A DNA stretch of 34,862 nucleotides from Thioalkalivibrio sp. (lineage in GTDB: Bacteria; Pseudomonadota; Gammaproteobacteria; Ectothiorhodospirales; Ectothiorhodospiraceae), in assembly GCA_011389655.1 (NCBI GenBank), contig JAABTX010000027.1, forward strand, positions 1 to 34,862. The letters run 5' to 3'. The notes under the pieces are model-generated. The model worked only from the letters and a program-made list of their open reading frames with translations, was not told the DNA's origin and made no database searches. The position numbers were made by a program, and so were the translations under genes. Below are positions 1-8,801 of this stretch, piece by piece; the stretch's first letter is position 1, and each line of letters opens with the position of its first letter.

Positions 1-1077
1 GGCAGCGTCGAGACCGCGGTGGCCGCGATGCGCGCGGGGGCCACGGACTTCCTGGTGAAGCCCTTCGGCGCCGGCGCGGTCGCGGACCGGGTCCGGCAGT
101 TCGGCATCGACGGCGGCGGGCCGGACGGACCGGTGCTGGAGGATCCGCGCAGCCTGGAGCTGCTGGAACTCGCCACGCGCGTCGCGGGCTCCGAGGTCAC
201 CGTGATGCTGAACGGCGAGTCCGGCGTGGGCAAGGAGGTCTTCGCCCGCTACCTGCACACCCGCTCGCGGCGCTCGGCGGGCCCGTTCGTTGCGATCAAC
301 TGCGCGGCGATCCCCGAGAACATGCTGGAGGCGGTGCTGTTCGGCCACGAACGCGGCGCCTTTACCGGTGCCCACGAGGCCCGGCCCGGAAAGTTCGAGC
401 TCGCCGAAGGCGGCACCCTGCTCCTCGACGAGATCTCGGAGATGGACCTCGCGCTGCAGGGCAAGCTGCTGCGGGTGCTGCAGGAGCGCGAGGTCGAACG
501 TCTGGGCGGCAAGCGCCCGATCGCGCTGGATGTGCGCGTGCTCGCCACCTCGAACCGGGACCTCCGCGCCGAGGTGCAGGCAGGCCGCTTCCGCGAGGAC
601 CTCTACTACCGTCTCAGCGTCTTCCCGCTGACGATCCCGCCGCTGCGGGACCGTCCGGGCGACATCCTGCCGCTCGCGCGGCACTTCCTGGCCCGCCAGG
701 GGCGCGGCATCGAGGCGCCCGAGCTGATGCCCTGCGCGGCCGCGCAGCTGATGAGCCATGCCTGGCCAGGCAACGTGCGCGAGCTCGACAACGTGCTGCA
801 GCGGGCGCTGATCCTGCGCTCGGGCCGGGGCATCGACGCCGCCAGCATCCGGCTGGACACCGTGGCGCCGGGCGACGGGGAGGCCGCGGTGGCCGCGGCG
901 CCCGAGATCCGGGTGCTCGGCGATGGCCTGCGCACCCGCGAGGAACAGCTGATCCTGGGCGCGCTGCACGCCGAGCGCGGCAGCCGCAAGGACGCGGCCG
1001 CGCGCCTGGGCATCAGCCCGCGCACGCTGCGCTACAAGCTGGCCCGGCTGCGCGAGGCAGGACTCGCGATTCCCTGA
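1..1077 (+). CDS. fleR: FleR/FlrC-type sigma-54-dependent response regulator (5' end outside window)
   Basis: The reading frame is open from base 1, so the gene is cut by the window edge; the first residues are the end of a CheY-like receiver domain (a KPF lysine motif near the start). Next comes an AAA+ sigma-54 interaction domain with Walker A GESGVGKE, the GAFTGA loop that contacts sigma-54, and a Walker B segment LLLDEIS. The C-terminus carries a Fis-type helix-turn-helix (KDAAARLGISPRTLRYKL). The family activates middle/late flagellar operons after phosphorylation by a FleS-type kinase. Its position directly before fliE is that of fleR in Pseudomonas, and the sigma-54 promoter before fliL (8759) is a plausible target; that link is inferred. 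FleR rather than another NtrC-family regulator is based on location. Confidence 0.93.
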   Translation, partial: GSVETAVAAMRAGATDFLVKPFGAGAVADRVRQFGIDGGGPDGPVLEDPRSLELLELATRVAGSEVTVMLNGESGVGKEVFARYLHTRSRRSAGPFVAINCAAIPENMLEAVLFGHERGAFTGAHEARPGKFELAEGGTLLLDEISEMDLALQGKLLRVLQEREVERLGGKRPIALDVRVLATSNRDLRAEVQAGRFREDLYYRLSVFPLTIPPLRDRPGDILPLARHFLARQGRGIEAPELMPCAAAQLMSHAWPGNVRELDNVLQRALILRSGRGIDAASIRLDTVAPGDGEAAVAAAPEIRVLGDGLRTREEQLILGALHAERGSRKDAAARLGISPRTLRYKLARLREAGLAIP

Positions 1078-1085
1078 GTCTGTAT

Positions 1086-1098
1086 TCTGAAAAACAAT
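1086..1098 (+). promoter_or_regulatory. 13-nt motif upstream of fliE shared with the fliL upstream region
   Basis: TCTGAAAAACAAT occurs here, 41 bases before the fliE start, and again without mismatch at 8723-8735 before the fliL sigma-54 promoter. An AT-rich 13-mer repeated at two flagellar operon heads in such GC-rich DNA suggests a common binding site or bend. No protein can be assigned from sequence alone. I found no GG-N10-GC sigma-54 element in the short fleR-fliE gap. Confidence 0.4.
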
Positions 1099-1139
1099 AG
1101 CCTGAAGAAAACAGCCAATGTGATGTCGAGGGATTAGAG

Positions 1140-1457
1140 ATGAGCGATATGCAGATCAACCAGGTCCTGGCCCAGATGCGGGCCCTGGCGCAGAGCGCCG
1201 GCCTCGAGGGCGCGGCGCCCACCGAGGCCGGGCGCCCGGACTTCGCCAACCTGCTCAAGCAGAGCCTCGATCAGGTCAGCGAGACGCAGAGCGCCGCGAG
1301 CGACCTCCGCAAGGCCTTTGAGACCGGTGACCCCAATGTCAGCCTCGTGGAGGTCATGGTGGCGTCGCAGAAGTCGAGCGTTTCCTTCGAGGCGGTCAAC
1401 CAGGTGCGCAACCGCCTGCTTTCCGCCTATCAGCAAGTCATGCGGATGCAGGTCTGA
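1140..1457 (+). CDS. fliE: Flagellar hook-basal body protein FliE
   Basis: 105 residues, the usual FliE size. FliE joins the MS-ring to the proximal rod and is among the first proteins exported. The C-terminal half has the conserved pattern of the family: F-A-N-L-L-K-Q-S-L-D-Q-V, then DPNVSLVEVMVASQKSSVSF, and a final helix EAVNQVRNRLLSAYQQVMRMQV. The ATG at 1140 follows GAGGG with about 8 bases of spacing. It stands 62 bases after fleR and 36 bases before fliF, in the canonical fliEFGHIJ order. Confidence 0.96.
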   Translation: MSDMQINQVLAQMRALAQSAGLEGAAPTEAGRPDFANLLKQSLDQVSETQSAASDLRKAFETGDPNVSLVEVMVASQKSSVSFEAVNQVRNRLLSAYQQVMRMQV

Positions 1458-1493
1458 ACGGGACCTTTCTGAACGGAGGACGGAAGCGCAACC

Positions 1494-3161
1494 ATGGCCA
1501 GCTCACTCGCAGTCATCAACGACCAGTTCCGCGGGCTTGTGAGCCTGCCGCTTGAACGCCAGATCGGGCTGATCGTGGCGCTTGCGGCGGCCCTCACCCT
1601 GGTGGTGAGCCTCGTGCTCTGGCTCACGCGGCCGAATTACGTGGTGCTCTTCCCGAATCTGCCGGAGCAGGAGAGTGCCCAGGTGCTGGAGGCCCTCGAA
1701 CAGAGCGGGGTCCCGTTCCGGCTCGATCCGGTCTCCGGCGCGGTGCAGGTTCCCGCCGCGCAGCTGCACGAGGCGCGGCTCAAGCTGGCGACCGAGGGCC
1801 TGCCGAAGGCCTCCGGGTTCGGCTTCGAGTTGCTGGAAAAGGACCAGGGGCTGGGCACCAGCCGCCTGATCGAGGATGCCCGCTACCACCGCGCGATCGA
1901 GGGGGAACTGGCACGGTCCATCGCCACGCTCAACAGCGTCGAGAGCGCGCGCGTGCATCTCGCCCTCCCGCGTCAGTCGGTCTTCGTGCGCGAGCGCAGC
2001 CAGCCGACGGCGTCGGTGCTGGTGAACCTCTATGCCGGCCGCTCGCTGGACGAGGGCCGGGCCGCCGGCATCGTGCACCTGGTTTCGTCCAGCATCCCCG
2101 ACCTGAATCCCGAGAACGTGACGGTGGTGGACCAGCGCGGGCGTCTGCTGACCCAGCCCCACAGCCACATGGACGGGCTTGCCGGGAGCGGCCGGCAGCT
2201 GGACTTCACGCGCCGCCTGGAAGAGGGCTACGTGCGGCGGATCATGGACATCATCAGCCCGATCGTCGGGAGCGACGCGATCCGCGCGCAGGTGGCCGCC
2301 GAAGTGGACTTCTCGCGCGTCGAGCGCACCACCGAGGCCTATGACCCGGAGCGTTCGGCGGTGCGCAGCGAACAGATCTCCGAGGACGAGCGCCGCGACC
2401 GCGGGATGGCGGGCGTGCCCGGCGCCCTGTCCAACCAGCCGCCGGAGACCGGCGTGATCGGCGAGGCCGGTGAGGCCGGGGTCCAGCAGGATCAGCCGGG
2501 TTCGGTGAGCCGGCGCTCGGTGCGGAACTTCGAGCTCGACCGCACCGTGAGCCACATCCGGGAGGCGCCGGGCGGCGTGCAGCGGCTGTCGGTGGCCGTG
2601 GTGGTGGATCACCAGGAGCGTCCCAACGCGGAGGGCGTGCTCGAACGCGGCCCGCTGAGCGACGACGAAATGGCACGGATCACCACCCTGGTGCGCGAGG
2701 CGGTCGGCTTCGACGCCGAGCGCGGCGACAGCGTGAACGTGATCAATGCCTCCTTCCGGCCGGTGGAGACGCCCGAGCCGCTGCCCGAGGCCCCGCTGTG
2801 GCAGGAGCCCTGGGTCATGGACCTGACCAAGACCGTGCTCGCGGTGATCATGGTGGTGGTGCTGGCGTTGACGGTGGTGCGTCCGCTGCTGCGGTCGCTG
2901 GCGGAGCGCGGTGTCGCATCCCGACAGGAAGGAGAGGACCTGGCGCGCCTCGCGCTGACCGACGAGGGCGCGGGCGCGGTCGGCACCGCGGAGGCCCCCG
3001 GGGTCGGGCAGGAGGCGCACAAGGCGCTCGCCGGGCCCCAGGCGGCCCAACGCAGCTACGACAACAACCTCGAGGCGGCGCGCAACATCGTGCGCGAGGA
3101 CCCCCGGCGCGTGGCGCAACTGATGAAGAACTGGATGGCGAGCGATGGCGGAGCAGTCTGA
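1494..3161 (+). CDS. fliF: Flagellar MS-ring protein FliF
   Basis: 555 residues, typical for FliF, which forms the inner-membrane MS-ring on which the basal body and C-ring assemble. A first transmembrane helix lies at about residues 23-44 and a second at about 443-465. Between them are the periplasmic ring-building modules (a YscJ/FliF domain with FPNLPEQESAQVLEALE, then the longer FliF-specific domain). The C-terminal cytoplasmic tail ends in a helix (RSYDNNLEAARNIVREDPRR) that in this family binds FliG. The 3' end overlaps fliG by 17 bases, consistent with translational coupling of these two partners. Confidence 0.97.
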   Translation: MASSLAVINDQFRGLVSLPLERQIGLIVALAAALTLVVSLVLWLTRPNYVVLFPNLPEQESAQVLEALEQSGVPFRLDPVSGAVQVPAAQLHEARLKLATEGLPKASGFGFELLEKDQGLGTSRLIEDARYHRAIEGELARSIATLNSVESARVHLALPRQSVFVRERSQPTASVLVNLYAGRSLDEGRAAGIVHLVSSSIPDLNPENVTVVDQRGRLLTQPHSHMDGLAGSGRQLDFTRRLEEGYVRRIMDIISPIVGSDAIRAQVAAEVDFSRVERTTEAYDPERSAVRSEQISEDERRDRGMAGVPGALSNQPPETGVIGEAGEAGVQQDQPGSVSRRSVRNFELDRTVSHIREAPGGVQRLSVAVVVDHQERPNAEGVLERGPLSDDEMARITTLVREAVGFDAERGDSVNVINASFRPVETPEPLPEAPLWQEPWVMDLTKTVLAVIMVVVLALTVVRPLLRSLAERGVASRQEGEDLARLALTDEGAGAVGTAEAPGVGQEAHKALAGPQAAQRSYDNNLEAARNIVREDPRRVAQLMKNWMASDGGAV

Positions 3162-4161
3162 TCACGGTTCACGCAGCGGCGGCGAGCGCGCCGCCGTCTT
3201 CCTGATGAGTCTCGGCGAGGAGGCGGCCGCCGAGGTGCTGCGGCACATGGGTCCGAAGGAGGTGCAGCGCCTCGGTACCGCGATGGCCAACCTGAGCAAC
3301 GTGTCCCGGACCGAGGTGGGCGAGGTGCTCGACGAGTTCGTGCGGGCGGTCGGCAACGAGACCGCGCTGGGCGTCGGTTCGGAGGAGTACATCCGCAATG
3401 TGCTGAACTCGGCGCTGGGCGAGGAGAAGGCCGGCGGACTGATCAACCGCATCCTGCTCGGCCGCAACTCCAAGGGTCTGGAGGCGCTCAAGCGCATGGA
3501 CCCGCGCGCCGTCGTCGGGGTGATCCGCAAGGAGCACCCGCAGATCGTGGCCATCGTGCTGTCCTATCTCGACCCCGACCACGCGGCCGAGGTGCTGGGT
3601 CTGCTGCCGCCGCAGCTGCAGTCGGACATCCTGATGCGGGTGGCCAGCCTCGACGACATCCAGCCCACCGCGCTGCAGCAGCTCGACGAGATCCTGGAGC
3701 AGCAGTTCGCCGGGGATCCGACCGCCCAGGCCTCGGCCGTTGGCGGCGTGAAGAGCGCGGCGGAGATCCTGAACTTCATGGATCCGTCCCAGGAGGCCGA
3801 GATCATCGAGCGCATCCGCGAGACGGACGAGGGCCTGTCGCAGCAGGTGGAGGATCTGATGTTCGTCTTCGACAACCTGCTCGAGGTGGACGACCGCAGC
3901 ATCCAGACCCTGCTGCGCGAGATCACCAGCGACTCGCTGGTGCTGGCGCTGAAGGGGGCCGACGAGCCGGTCCGCGAGAAGATCTTCCGCAACATGTCGA
4001 AGCGCGCGGCGGAGATGCTGCGCGACGACCTCGACGCGCGCGGCCCGGTGCGGCTCAGCGAGGTCGAGTCGGCGCAGAAGGAGATCCTGACCGTGGCGCG
4101 GCGCATGTCCGAGAACGGCGAGATCATGCTCGGCGGCAAGGGAGGCGAGGAGTTTGTCTGA
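3145..4161 (+). CDS. fliG: Flagellar motor switch protein FliG
   Basis: 338 residues, normal for FliG. FliG is the C-ring subunit that contacts the stator and generates torque, binding FliF by its N-terminus and FliM through the middle domain. The EHPQ motif of the middle domain is present (about residue 130), as is the C-terminal torque-helix region (MFVFDNLLEVDDRSIQTLLREI) with its charged residues. The ATG at 3145 lies inside the end of fliF. No anomalies seen. Confidence 0.97.
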   Translation: MAEQSDHGSRSGGERAAVFLMSLGEEAAAEVLRHMGPKEVQRLGTAMANLSNVSRTEVGEVLDEFVRAVGNETALGVGSEEYIRNVLNSALGEEKAGGLINRILLGRNSKGLEALKRMDPRAVVGVIRKEHPQIVAIVLSYLDPDHAAEVLGLLPPQLQSDILMRVASLDDIQPTALQQLDEILEQQFAGDPTAQASAVGGVKSAAEILNFMDPSQEAEIIERIRETDEGLSQQVEDLMFVFDNLLEVDDRSIQTLLREITSDSLVLALKGADEPVREKIFRNMSKRAAEMLRDDLDARGPVRLSEVESAQKEILTVARRMSENGEIMLGGKGGEEFV

Positions 4162-4248
4162 GCGGCTCCGGGCCGGTCCCGGGCGCGGCTCTGAACCCGC
4201 GCCGGATGGCCTTGCCCGGCCGGCATGCGGCGATCCGGTGAGGAAGGG

Positions 4249-5013
4249 ATGAAGATGGAGCGACAGGTGATGGACGGCGATTCCGGCGACGCGGTGAGGC
4301 GCTGGCAGGCACCGGAGGTGGGCGACCCGGTCCGGCGGCCGCCGGCCAGGGACGAGCGCGCGCAGCCGTCCGGGGACGCGGCGGTCCCGGCGGCCGCCGC
4401 CGAGCCGGCCGAGGCCGCGGCGCCGCCGCCGATGACCATCGAAGAGATCGAGCGGATCCAGCAGGAGGCGCGCGAGGAGGGCTTCCGGGAGGGCGAGGCG
4501 GCGGGCCGGCGCGAGGGCTTCGCGGCCGTGCAGGCCGAGGCCGAGAACCTCGCGCGCGTGCTCGATTCCCTGGTGCCGTCCGTCGAGGGCCTGGACCGGC
4601 GCCTGGAGCAGGAACTGGTGACCCTCGCGGTCACCGTGGCCCGCCAGCTGGTGCGGCGCGAGCTGCGCACCGAGCCCGGCCAGATCGTCGCCGCGGTGCG
4701 CGAGGCCTTCGCGCTGCTGCCCAGTTCCGATCGTCGGGTGCGGCTGCACCTGCATCCCGAGGACGCGCGCATCGTGCGCGAGGCCCTGCACCTGTCCGAA
4801 CTGGAGCAGCCCTGGAAGGTGTTCGAGGATCCGACCCTGTCCCGGGGCGGGGCCTGGCTGGAGACGGACACCTCCCGCGTGGATGCAACGGTGGAGAGCC
4901 GGCTCAATGCCGTGATCGCCGGGATGTGGGGCGGCGAACGCCGTGAGGACGGGCAGGCGCCGGAACGGCGCACCGACAGGCCGAAGGACACCGGCCCGGA
5001 GGCTGGGTTGTGA
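4249..5013 (+). CDS. fliH: Flagellar assembly protein FliH
   Basis: About 254 residues from the ATG chosen here. FliH is the peripheral stalk and negative regulator of the FliI export ATPase. The N-terminal third is low-complexity, rich in A, P, E and R. It is followed by a region with a glycine-spaced helix ([17 protein letters not shown]), the GxxxG-type repeat seen in FliH/YscL, and then the conserved C-terminal domain ([17 protein letters not shown]). In-frame starts exist at 4225, 4249 and 4255. I prefer 4249 (GAGG at 4240-4243, spacing 5), with 4255 almost as good. The stop overlaps the GTG of fliI. Confidence 0.9.
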   Translation: MKMERQVMDGDSGDAVRRWQAPEVGDPVRRPPARDERAQPSGDAAVPAAAAEPAEAAAPPPMTIEEIERIQQEAREEGFREGEAAGRREGFAAVQAEAENLARVLDSLVPSVEGLDRRLEQELVTLAVTVARQLVRRELRTEPGQIVAAVREAFALLPSSDRRVRLHLHPEDARIVREALHLSELEQPWKVFEDPTLSRGGAWLETDTSRVDATVESRLNAVIAGMWGGERREDGQAPERRTDRPKDTGPEAGL

Positions 5014-6422
5014 CGCTCCCCGCCGCCCTGGATCCGGAGCGCCGCACCGCCGCGCTGGGCGAGTCGCTGGGCCGCTTCCGGCGGCGGGCGGAGCGCGCGA
5101 CGCTGCTCACCGCCGAGGGCCGGCTGGTGCGCATGGTGGGGCTGACGCTGGAGGCGGAGGGCCTGCAGATTCCGGTCGGGGGGCGCTGCCGCGTGGTGGG
5201 CATGGGTGGTGCCGAGGTGGAGGCCGAGGTGGTCGGCTTCGCCGGGGAGCGGGTCTACCTGATGCCCGTGGGATCGATCAGCGGCATGACGCCCGGTGCC
5301 CGGGTGATCCCGACCCAGCACAACCGGGAGGTGCTGGTCGGAGAGGGTCTCCTCGGGCGCGTGCTGGACGGTACCGGGCGGCCGCTGGACGGACGCGGGC
5401 CGCTGGCCTGCGAGGAACGCGCGTCGCTGGACGGACGGCCGATCAACCCGCTGGCGCGCCACCCGATCCACGAACCCCTGGACGTCGGGGTGCGGGCGAT
5501 CAACGGGCTGCTGACCGTCGGGCGGGGACAGCGCATGGGACTGTTCGCAGGCAGCGGCGTGGGCAAGAGCGTGCTGCTCGGGATGATGACGCGCTACACG
5601 GAGGCGGACATCACCGTGGTCGGGCTGATCGGCGAACGGGGCCGCGAGGTGAACGAGTTCGTCCAGAACATCCTCGGACCCGAGGGCATGGCCCGCGCGG
5701 TCGTGGTGGCGGTGCCCGCCGATCACTCGCCGCTGATGCGCCTGCACGGCGCGATGCTTGCGACCTCCATTGCCGAACACTTCCGCGACCGCGGGCGCAA
5801 CGTACTGCTGCTGATGGACTCGCTGACCCGGTTCGCCCAGGCGCAGCGCGAGATCGCGCTGGCGATCGGCGAGCCGCCCGCGACCAAGGGCTACACGCCG
5901 TCGGTCTTTGCACGACTGCCCCAGCTGGTGGAGCGCGCGGGCAACGGGGAACGGAATCAGGGCTCGATCACCGCCTTCTACACGGTGCTGACCGAGGGCG
6001 ACGACCACAACGACCCGATTGCCGACGCCGCCCGCGCGATCCTGGACGGCCACGTGGTCCTGTCGCGCCGCATCGCCGAGTCGGGGCGCTACCCCGCGGT
6101 GGACATCGAGGCCTCCATCAGCCGTCTGATGAACGAGATCGCCGACCCGGGCCAGATCCAGGCCGCGCGCCTGTTCAAGCAGGTCTACGCCACCTACCAG
6201 CACAACCGGGACCTGATCAGCGTCGGGGCGTACCAGCGGGGTTCCGATCCCCGCGTCGACGCCGCGATCGAATACTTCCCGCGGCTGGAGGCCTATCTGC
6301 AGCAGGACATGCGCGAGCCGGTCGCCTTCCGCGAGAGCGTCCGGCAGCTCGACGCCCTGACCGGCGGCGAGGAATCCGCATCCGCGACCGACGATGGCCA
6401 GGCAGTGCCGGCCAACCCGTGA
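5010..6422 (+). CDS. fliI: Flagellum-specific export ATPase FliI
   Basis: 470 residues. FliI is the F1-beta-like ATPase that feeds substrates to the flagellar type III export gate. Walker A (GSGVGKS) follows GLFA, Walker B is [17 protein letters not shown], and the region [20 protein letters not shown] is strongly conserved in the family. The start is GTG, overlapping the fliH stop in a GTGA arrangement, so FliH and FliI are probably translated in balance. About 12 C-terminal residues beyond the usual end are polar and probably non-essential. Confidence 0.97.
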   Translation: MTLPAALDPERRTAALGESLGRFRRRAERATLLTAEGRLVRMVGLTLEAEGLQIPVGGRCRVVGMGGAEVEAEVVGFAGERVYLMPVGSISGMTPGARVIPTQHNREVLVGEGLLGRVLDGTGRPLDGRGPLACEERASLDGRPINPLARHPIHEPLDVGVRAINGLLTVGRGQRMGLFAGSGVGKSVLLGMMTRYTEADITVVGLIGERGREVNEFVQNILGPEGMARAVVVAVPADHSPLMRLHGAMLATSIAEHFRDRGRNVLLLMDSLTRFAQAQREIALAIGEPPATKGYTPSVFARLPQLVERAGNGERNQGSITAFYTVLTEGDDHNDPIADAARAILDGHVVLSRRIAESGRYPAVDIEASISRLMNEIADPGQIQAARLFKQVYATYQHNRDLISVGAYQRGSDPRVDAAIEYFPRLEAYLQQDMREPVAFRESVRQLDALTGGEESASATDDGQAVPANP

Positions 6423-6457
6423 ACCACCAGCCTTGACCAGGGAGCCTTCAGAAGACG

Positions 6458-6892
6458 ATGACACGCTCGAAACGCATGCAACCCGTCGCCCGGGTGGCCG
6501 AGAGCCGCCAGCAGGACGCCGCGCGAACCCTCGGCGAGCGTCAGCGGGCGCTGGAGGAACAGCTGCGCCGGCTGGAGCAGCTGACCGAGTACCGGGGCGA
6601 CTATGCCAGCCGCTTCGAGGACGGCGCGGAGTGGATCGGCCTGAATGTCCGCGACTATCGACTGTTCCTGTCCCGGCTGAACGAGGCCATCGAGGAACAG
6701 GCGGCGCGGGTGGAGCGGGCGCGCGCCGAACTCGAGCAGAGCCGCGGCCACTGGACCGAGTGCCGGGTGCACCAGGACGCGGTGGGCAAGGCGATGGAGC
6801 GCTTCCAGGAGGAGGAACACCTGGAGGAGAAGCGCCGCGACCAGGCCGAGAGCGACGAGTTCGGTCAGCGCATCGGGTCCCGGCGACGCTGA
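6458..6892 (+). CDS. fliJ: Flagellar export chaperone/coupling protein FliJ
   Basis: 144 residues, almost entirely charged heptad-like sequence predicting a long antiparallel coiled coil, as expected for FliJ, the central stalk that links the FliI ring to FlhA. Typical segments are RVAESRQQDAARTLGERQRA and the C-terminal EEEHLEEKRRDQAESDEF. It sits 35 bases after fliI in the conserved order. Sequence identity in FliJ is always low, so the call relies on coiled-coil character, length and position. Confidence 0.93.
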   Translation: MTRSKRMQPVARVAESRQQDAARTLGERQRALEEQLRRLEQLTEYRGDYASRFEDGAEWIGLNVRDYRLFLSRLNEAIEEQAARVERARAELEQSRGHWTECRVHQDAVGKAMERFQEEEHLEEKRRDQAESDEFGQRIGSRRR

Positions 6893-7006
6893 GGCCGGCC
6901 GCGTGTGGCATGAAACTTGGATACCGCTGGTGGAAGACCCGGCGGTCCTGCCGGTGAACCCCGGCGCACGACCGGCGTGACGCGGTCCCTGTCCTGGAAC
7001 AATCCG

Positions 7007-8233
7007 ATGCAGACATCAGCACTCCCGACAAACCTGCCCTCCCAGCTGCTGCAGGCCCTGGATGACCTCGGCGTCGCGCCACAGGGGCGGGACGGGGCGC
7101 CCGGGGGCGATTTCTGGACCCGGCTGGCGGCGCAGCTGGAGCAGCTGGAGGCGGTCGCCGCGGCCCTGCCGGAGGACGTCTCGGTCGAGGATCTGACGCC
7201 CCTGCTGGCGGCGGAGCTCGGCGGCGATGGGCTGCCGGAAGACGGCAGCGCGTTGCCGCTTCCACCGGGTCTCGGGCTGGAGTCCGACCTGTTGCAGCCG
7301 GATTCGATCGCGGGGGGCGAGGGCACCCATCCCCTCGAGCTGCTGGCGGCGGCCCTGCACGCGGCCGCCGCCGGTCGCCCGGCCGCGGCCGGCGAAGGCA
7401 CCGGCGACGACCTGGCCGCGCTTCGGGCCCGGCTCGGCGAGATGCTCGCCGGACTGCAGGGTGGGTCCGCGGCGCCGCCCGTGGACGCGCGGCCAGCTGC
7501 GGCGGCGCCATTCTCCCTCCTGCCGGGGGTCGTGACCGGCGGTCCGGGCACCGAGACGGCGGCGGGACCGCTGCCCGGATTCTCCGCGCTGTTCGCGGAC
7601 GCGCGCCTGCCCGATGCCGCGCTTGCCGCGGGGCTGCCGGGTGCCGGCGCCGGCGACGCCGCCTCCATGCGCGGCCTGCTCGAGGCGCGGCTTGCGGATG
7701 CCGGACCGCAGGCGGCATCGACCGCGGGGATCACGACCGCCCCGGGCGATGCCGCCACCGGCAGTCAGCCCGGATCGGCCAGCGCCCCCGGCGCCCGGAT
7801 CTTCCATGTGGATGTGCCGCTCCAGCAGCCCGGCTGGGACCGGGCACTCGGCAACGGGATCCGCTGGATGGTCAACCAGAACCTGCAGGCCGCGGAGCTG
7901 AAGCTCAGCCCGCCCCACCTCGGACCGCTGGAGGTCCGCCTGCAGGTGGACGGCGATCGCACGCACCTGAACATCATCGCGCCCCAGGCGACGACGCGCG
8001 AGGCGGTGGAGGCGGCGTTGCCGCGGCTGCGCGAGATGTTCGCCGAGAGCGGCCTGAACCTCGGCGACGTGAATGTCAGCGAGGACGGCAGGGAGCGGGG
8101 GGGCACCGACGGCAGCCGCGGGCACGGGGCGCAGTTGCCCGGCACAGCGGACGGCAGCGCCGGGGAAGCGGATGCCGGCGCAACCCGGTCCGGGCCCCCG
8201 GCTGTCCAGGGTCTGGTCGACTACTACGCCTGA
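7007..8233 (+). CDS. fliK: Flagellar hook-length control protein FliK
   Basis: 408 residues from the ATG at 7007. An upstream GTG at 6977 is in frame but gives a less typical N-terminus. FliK measures hook length and switches FlhB export specificity. The N-terminal two thirds are low-complexity (A, G, P, L), expected for the ruler part. The C-terminal domain (about residues 270-370) has the conserved FliK pattern: W..AL...I.WM, then LQAAELKLSPPHLGPLEVRL and EALPRLREMFAESGLNLGDV. The tail after it is Gly/Ser/Asp-rich. It is the last gene of the fliE-fliK block and is followed by a long non-coding interval. Confidence 0.92.
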   Translation: MQTSALPTNLPSQLLQALDDLGVAPQGRDGAPGGDFWTRLAAQLEQLEAVAAALPEDVSVEDLTPLLAAELGGDGLPEDGSALPLPPGLGLESDLLQPDSIAGGEGTHPLELLAAALHAAAAGRPAAAGEGTGDDLAALRARLGEMLAGLQGGSAAPPVDARPAAAAPFSLLPGVVTGGPGTETAAGPLPGFSALFADARLPDAALAAGLPGAGAGDAASMRGLLEARLADAGPQAASTAGITTAPGDAATGSQPGSASAPGARIFHVDVPLQQPGWDRALGNGIRWMVNQNLQAAELKLSPPHLGPLEVRLQVDGDRTHLNIIAPQATTREAVEAALPRLREMFAESGLNLGDVNVSEDGRERGGTDGSRGHGAQLPGTADGSAGEADAGATRSGPPAVQGLVDYYA

Positions 8234-8237
8234 TTTC

Positions 8238-8265
8238 CCCCCTCCCCCGCAAGCGGGGGAGGGGG
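8238..8265. repeat. 13-bp perfect inverted repeat after fliK
   Basis: CCCCCTCCCCCGC at 8238-8250 pairs exactly with GCGGGGGAGGGGG at 8253-8265, leaving AA between. A transcript would form a very stable hairpin 4 bases after the fliK stop, which could end or pause transcription or protect the fliK 3' end. There is no T-run after it, so it is not a classical intrinsic terminator. The following GTCGGGGTGAGGG resembles sequence that flanks such palindromes in many proteobacterial genomes, so a dispersed REP-like element is likely. Confidence 0.6.
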
Positions 8266-8381
8266 TCCATCGTCGGGGTGAGGGCCGGCGCATTGCGGTC
8301 TGGGGCCGAGGGCGTCGGACCGCTCTTGCGACCGGGGGTCCGTGGGTCGAGTGGCGTCCCGGTGCGGTCCCCCGCGGGTGT

Positions 8382-8589
8382 CGGCAGCAGGGATGCTGCC
8401 GTCAAGCCTACAGGGAGGTATTCACGGCGTCCCGCGGGGGGGCCGCAACGGGACGCTGCGACAGCGCCTGGCGGGCCCGCACGCCCAGCGTGGCCCGCAC
8501 CGAGTCGCAAATCTTTCCTCCGGTGTCCGGAGGCCTGCCTTCGTGGCAGGAGGCGAGCCTCCTGCAGGGCAAGGCGGCCGCAAGCCGCC
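8382..8589. repeat. Cluster of six further hairpins
   Basis: Perfect inverted repeats lie at 8382-8389/8394-8401 (8 bp), 8427-8434/8449-8456 (8 bp), 8471-8477/8492-8498 (7 bp), 8517-8523/8527-8533 (7 bp), 8534-8539/8545-8550 (6 bp) and 8573-8578/8584-8589 (6 bp). An alternative 9-bp pairing at 8546-8554/8557-8565 overlaps the fifth. The dense back-to-back layout suggests stacked extragenic repeats or a structured RNA; nothing indicates protein coding. Confidence 0.55.
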
Positions 8590-8722
8590 GCACTCCATAG
8601 GCTTGCGCTTGCATGCCCCGGGGCACTGCAGCGACTCCACGCCACGCGCCGGCATTCCGGCACCCGCCCCGGCCGGCGCCCGTCAAAACCTCGACGGACG
8701 GCTTGGATTGATCCGCCATCCA

Positions 8723-8735
8723 TCTGAAAAACAAT
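8723..8735 (+). promoter_or_regulatory. Second copy of the 13-nt flagellar upstream motif
   Basis: TCTGAAAAACAAT, identical to 1086-1098, ends 23 bases before the TGGCACG element of the fliL promoter. Both copies are followed by GCC after zero or one base. It could be an activator or bending site, but the protein is unknown. Confidence 0.4.
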
Positions 8736-8758
8736 GCCAATCCTCCTATCCGAGTGAC

Positions 8759-8774
8759 TGGCACGTCATTTGCT
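8759..8774 (+). promoter_or_regulatory. Sigma-54 (RpoN) promoter of the fliL operon
   Basis: TGGCACG at 8759-8765, four bases, then TTGCT at 8770-8774 gives the exact GG-N10-GC geometry and a full match to the -24/-12 consensus. The expected transcription start is near 8785, about 24 bases before the fliL ATG. Middle flagellar genes are sigma-54-dependent in polar-flagellate gammaproteobacteria, and a sigma-54 activator (FleR) is encoded at the left end of this window. Confidence 0.9.
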
Positions 8775-8801
8775 CCACCCCTTGCAGTGTAGAAGGGGTG
8801 G
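8775..8801. promoter_or_regulatory. 9-bp palindrome between the sigma-54 promoter and the fliL start
   Basis: CCACCCCTT (8775-8783) and AAGGGGTGG (8793-8801) are perfect inverted repeats with a 9-base spacer. The right arm abuts the fliL ribosome binding site (GGAG at 8801-8804). The left arm lies just upstream of the predicted sigma-54 start, so it would be present only in read-through RNA from upstream, where the hairpin could mask the site. It could equally be a DNA operator. Confidence 0.5.

Larger units (their letters stand above)
8234..8758. other. Long non-coding interval between fliK and fliL rich in inverted repeats
   Basis: No frame here has coding character; short open stretches lack conserved motifs. 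Instead there are at least seven perfect inverted repeats of 6-13 bp within about 350 bases (listed separately), plus GC-rich direct motifs reminiscent of dispersed extragenic elements, such as the arm pair at 8427-8434/8449-8456 next to CAGGGAGGTATTCACGG. The last 80 bases are less GC-rich and hold the shared TCTGAAAAACAAT motif. The block separates the fliE-K and fliL-flhB transcription units. Confidence 0.6.

Noticed and set aside
3564-7718. A 1,384-codon open frame on the minus strand opposite fliG to fliK
   Set aside because: Arg/Pro/Ser low-complexity translation, no motifs, and fully antisense to genes with clear family matches.
8278-8727. Open frames of 150-180 codons on the plus strand in the fliK-fliL interval
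   Set aside because: They run through hairpin arms and the promoter region, have no conserved motif or ribosome binding site, and their composition is that of random GC-rich DNA.
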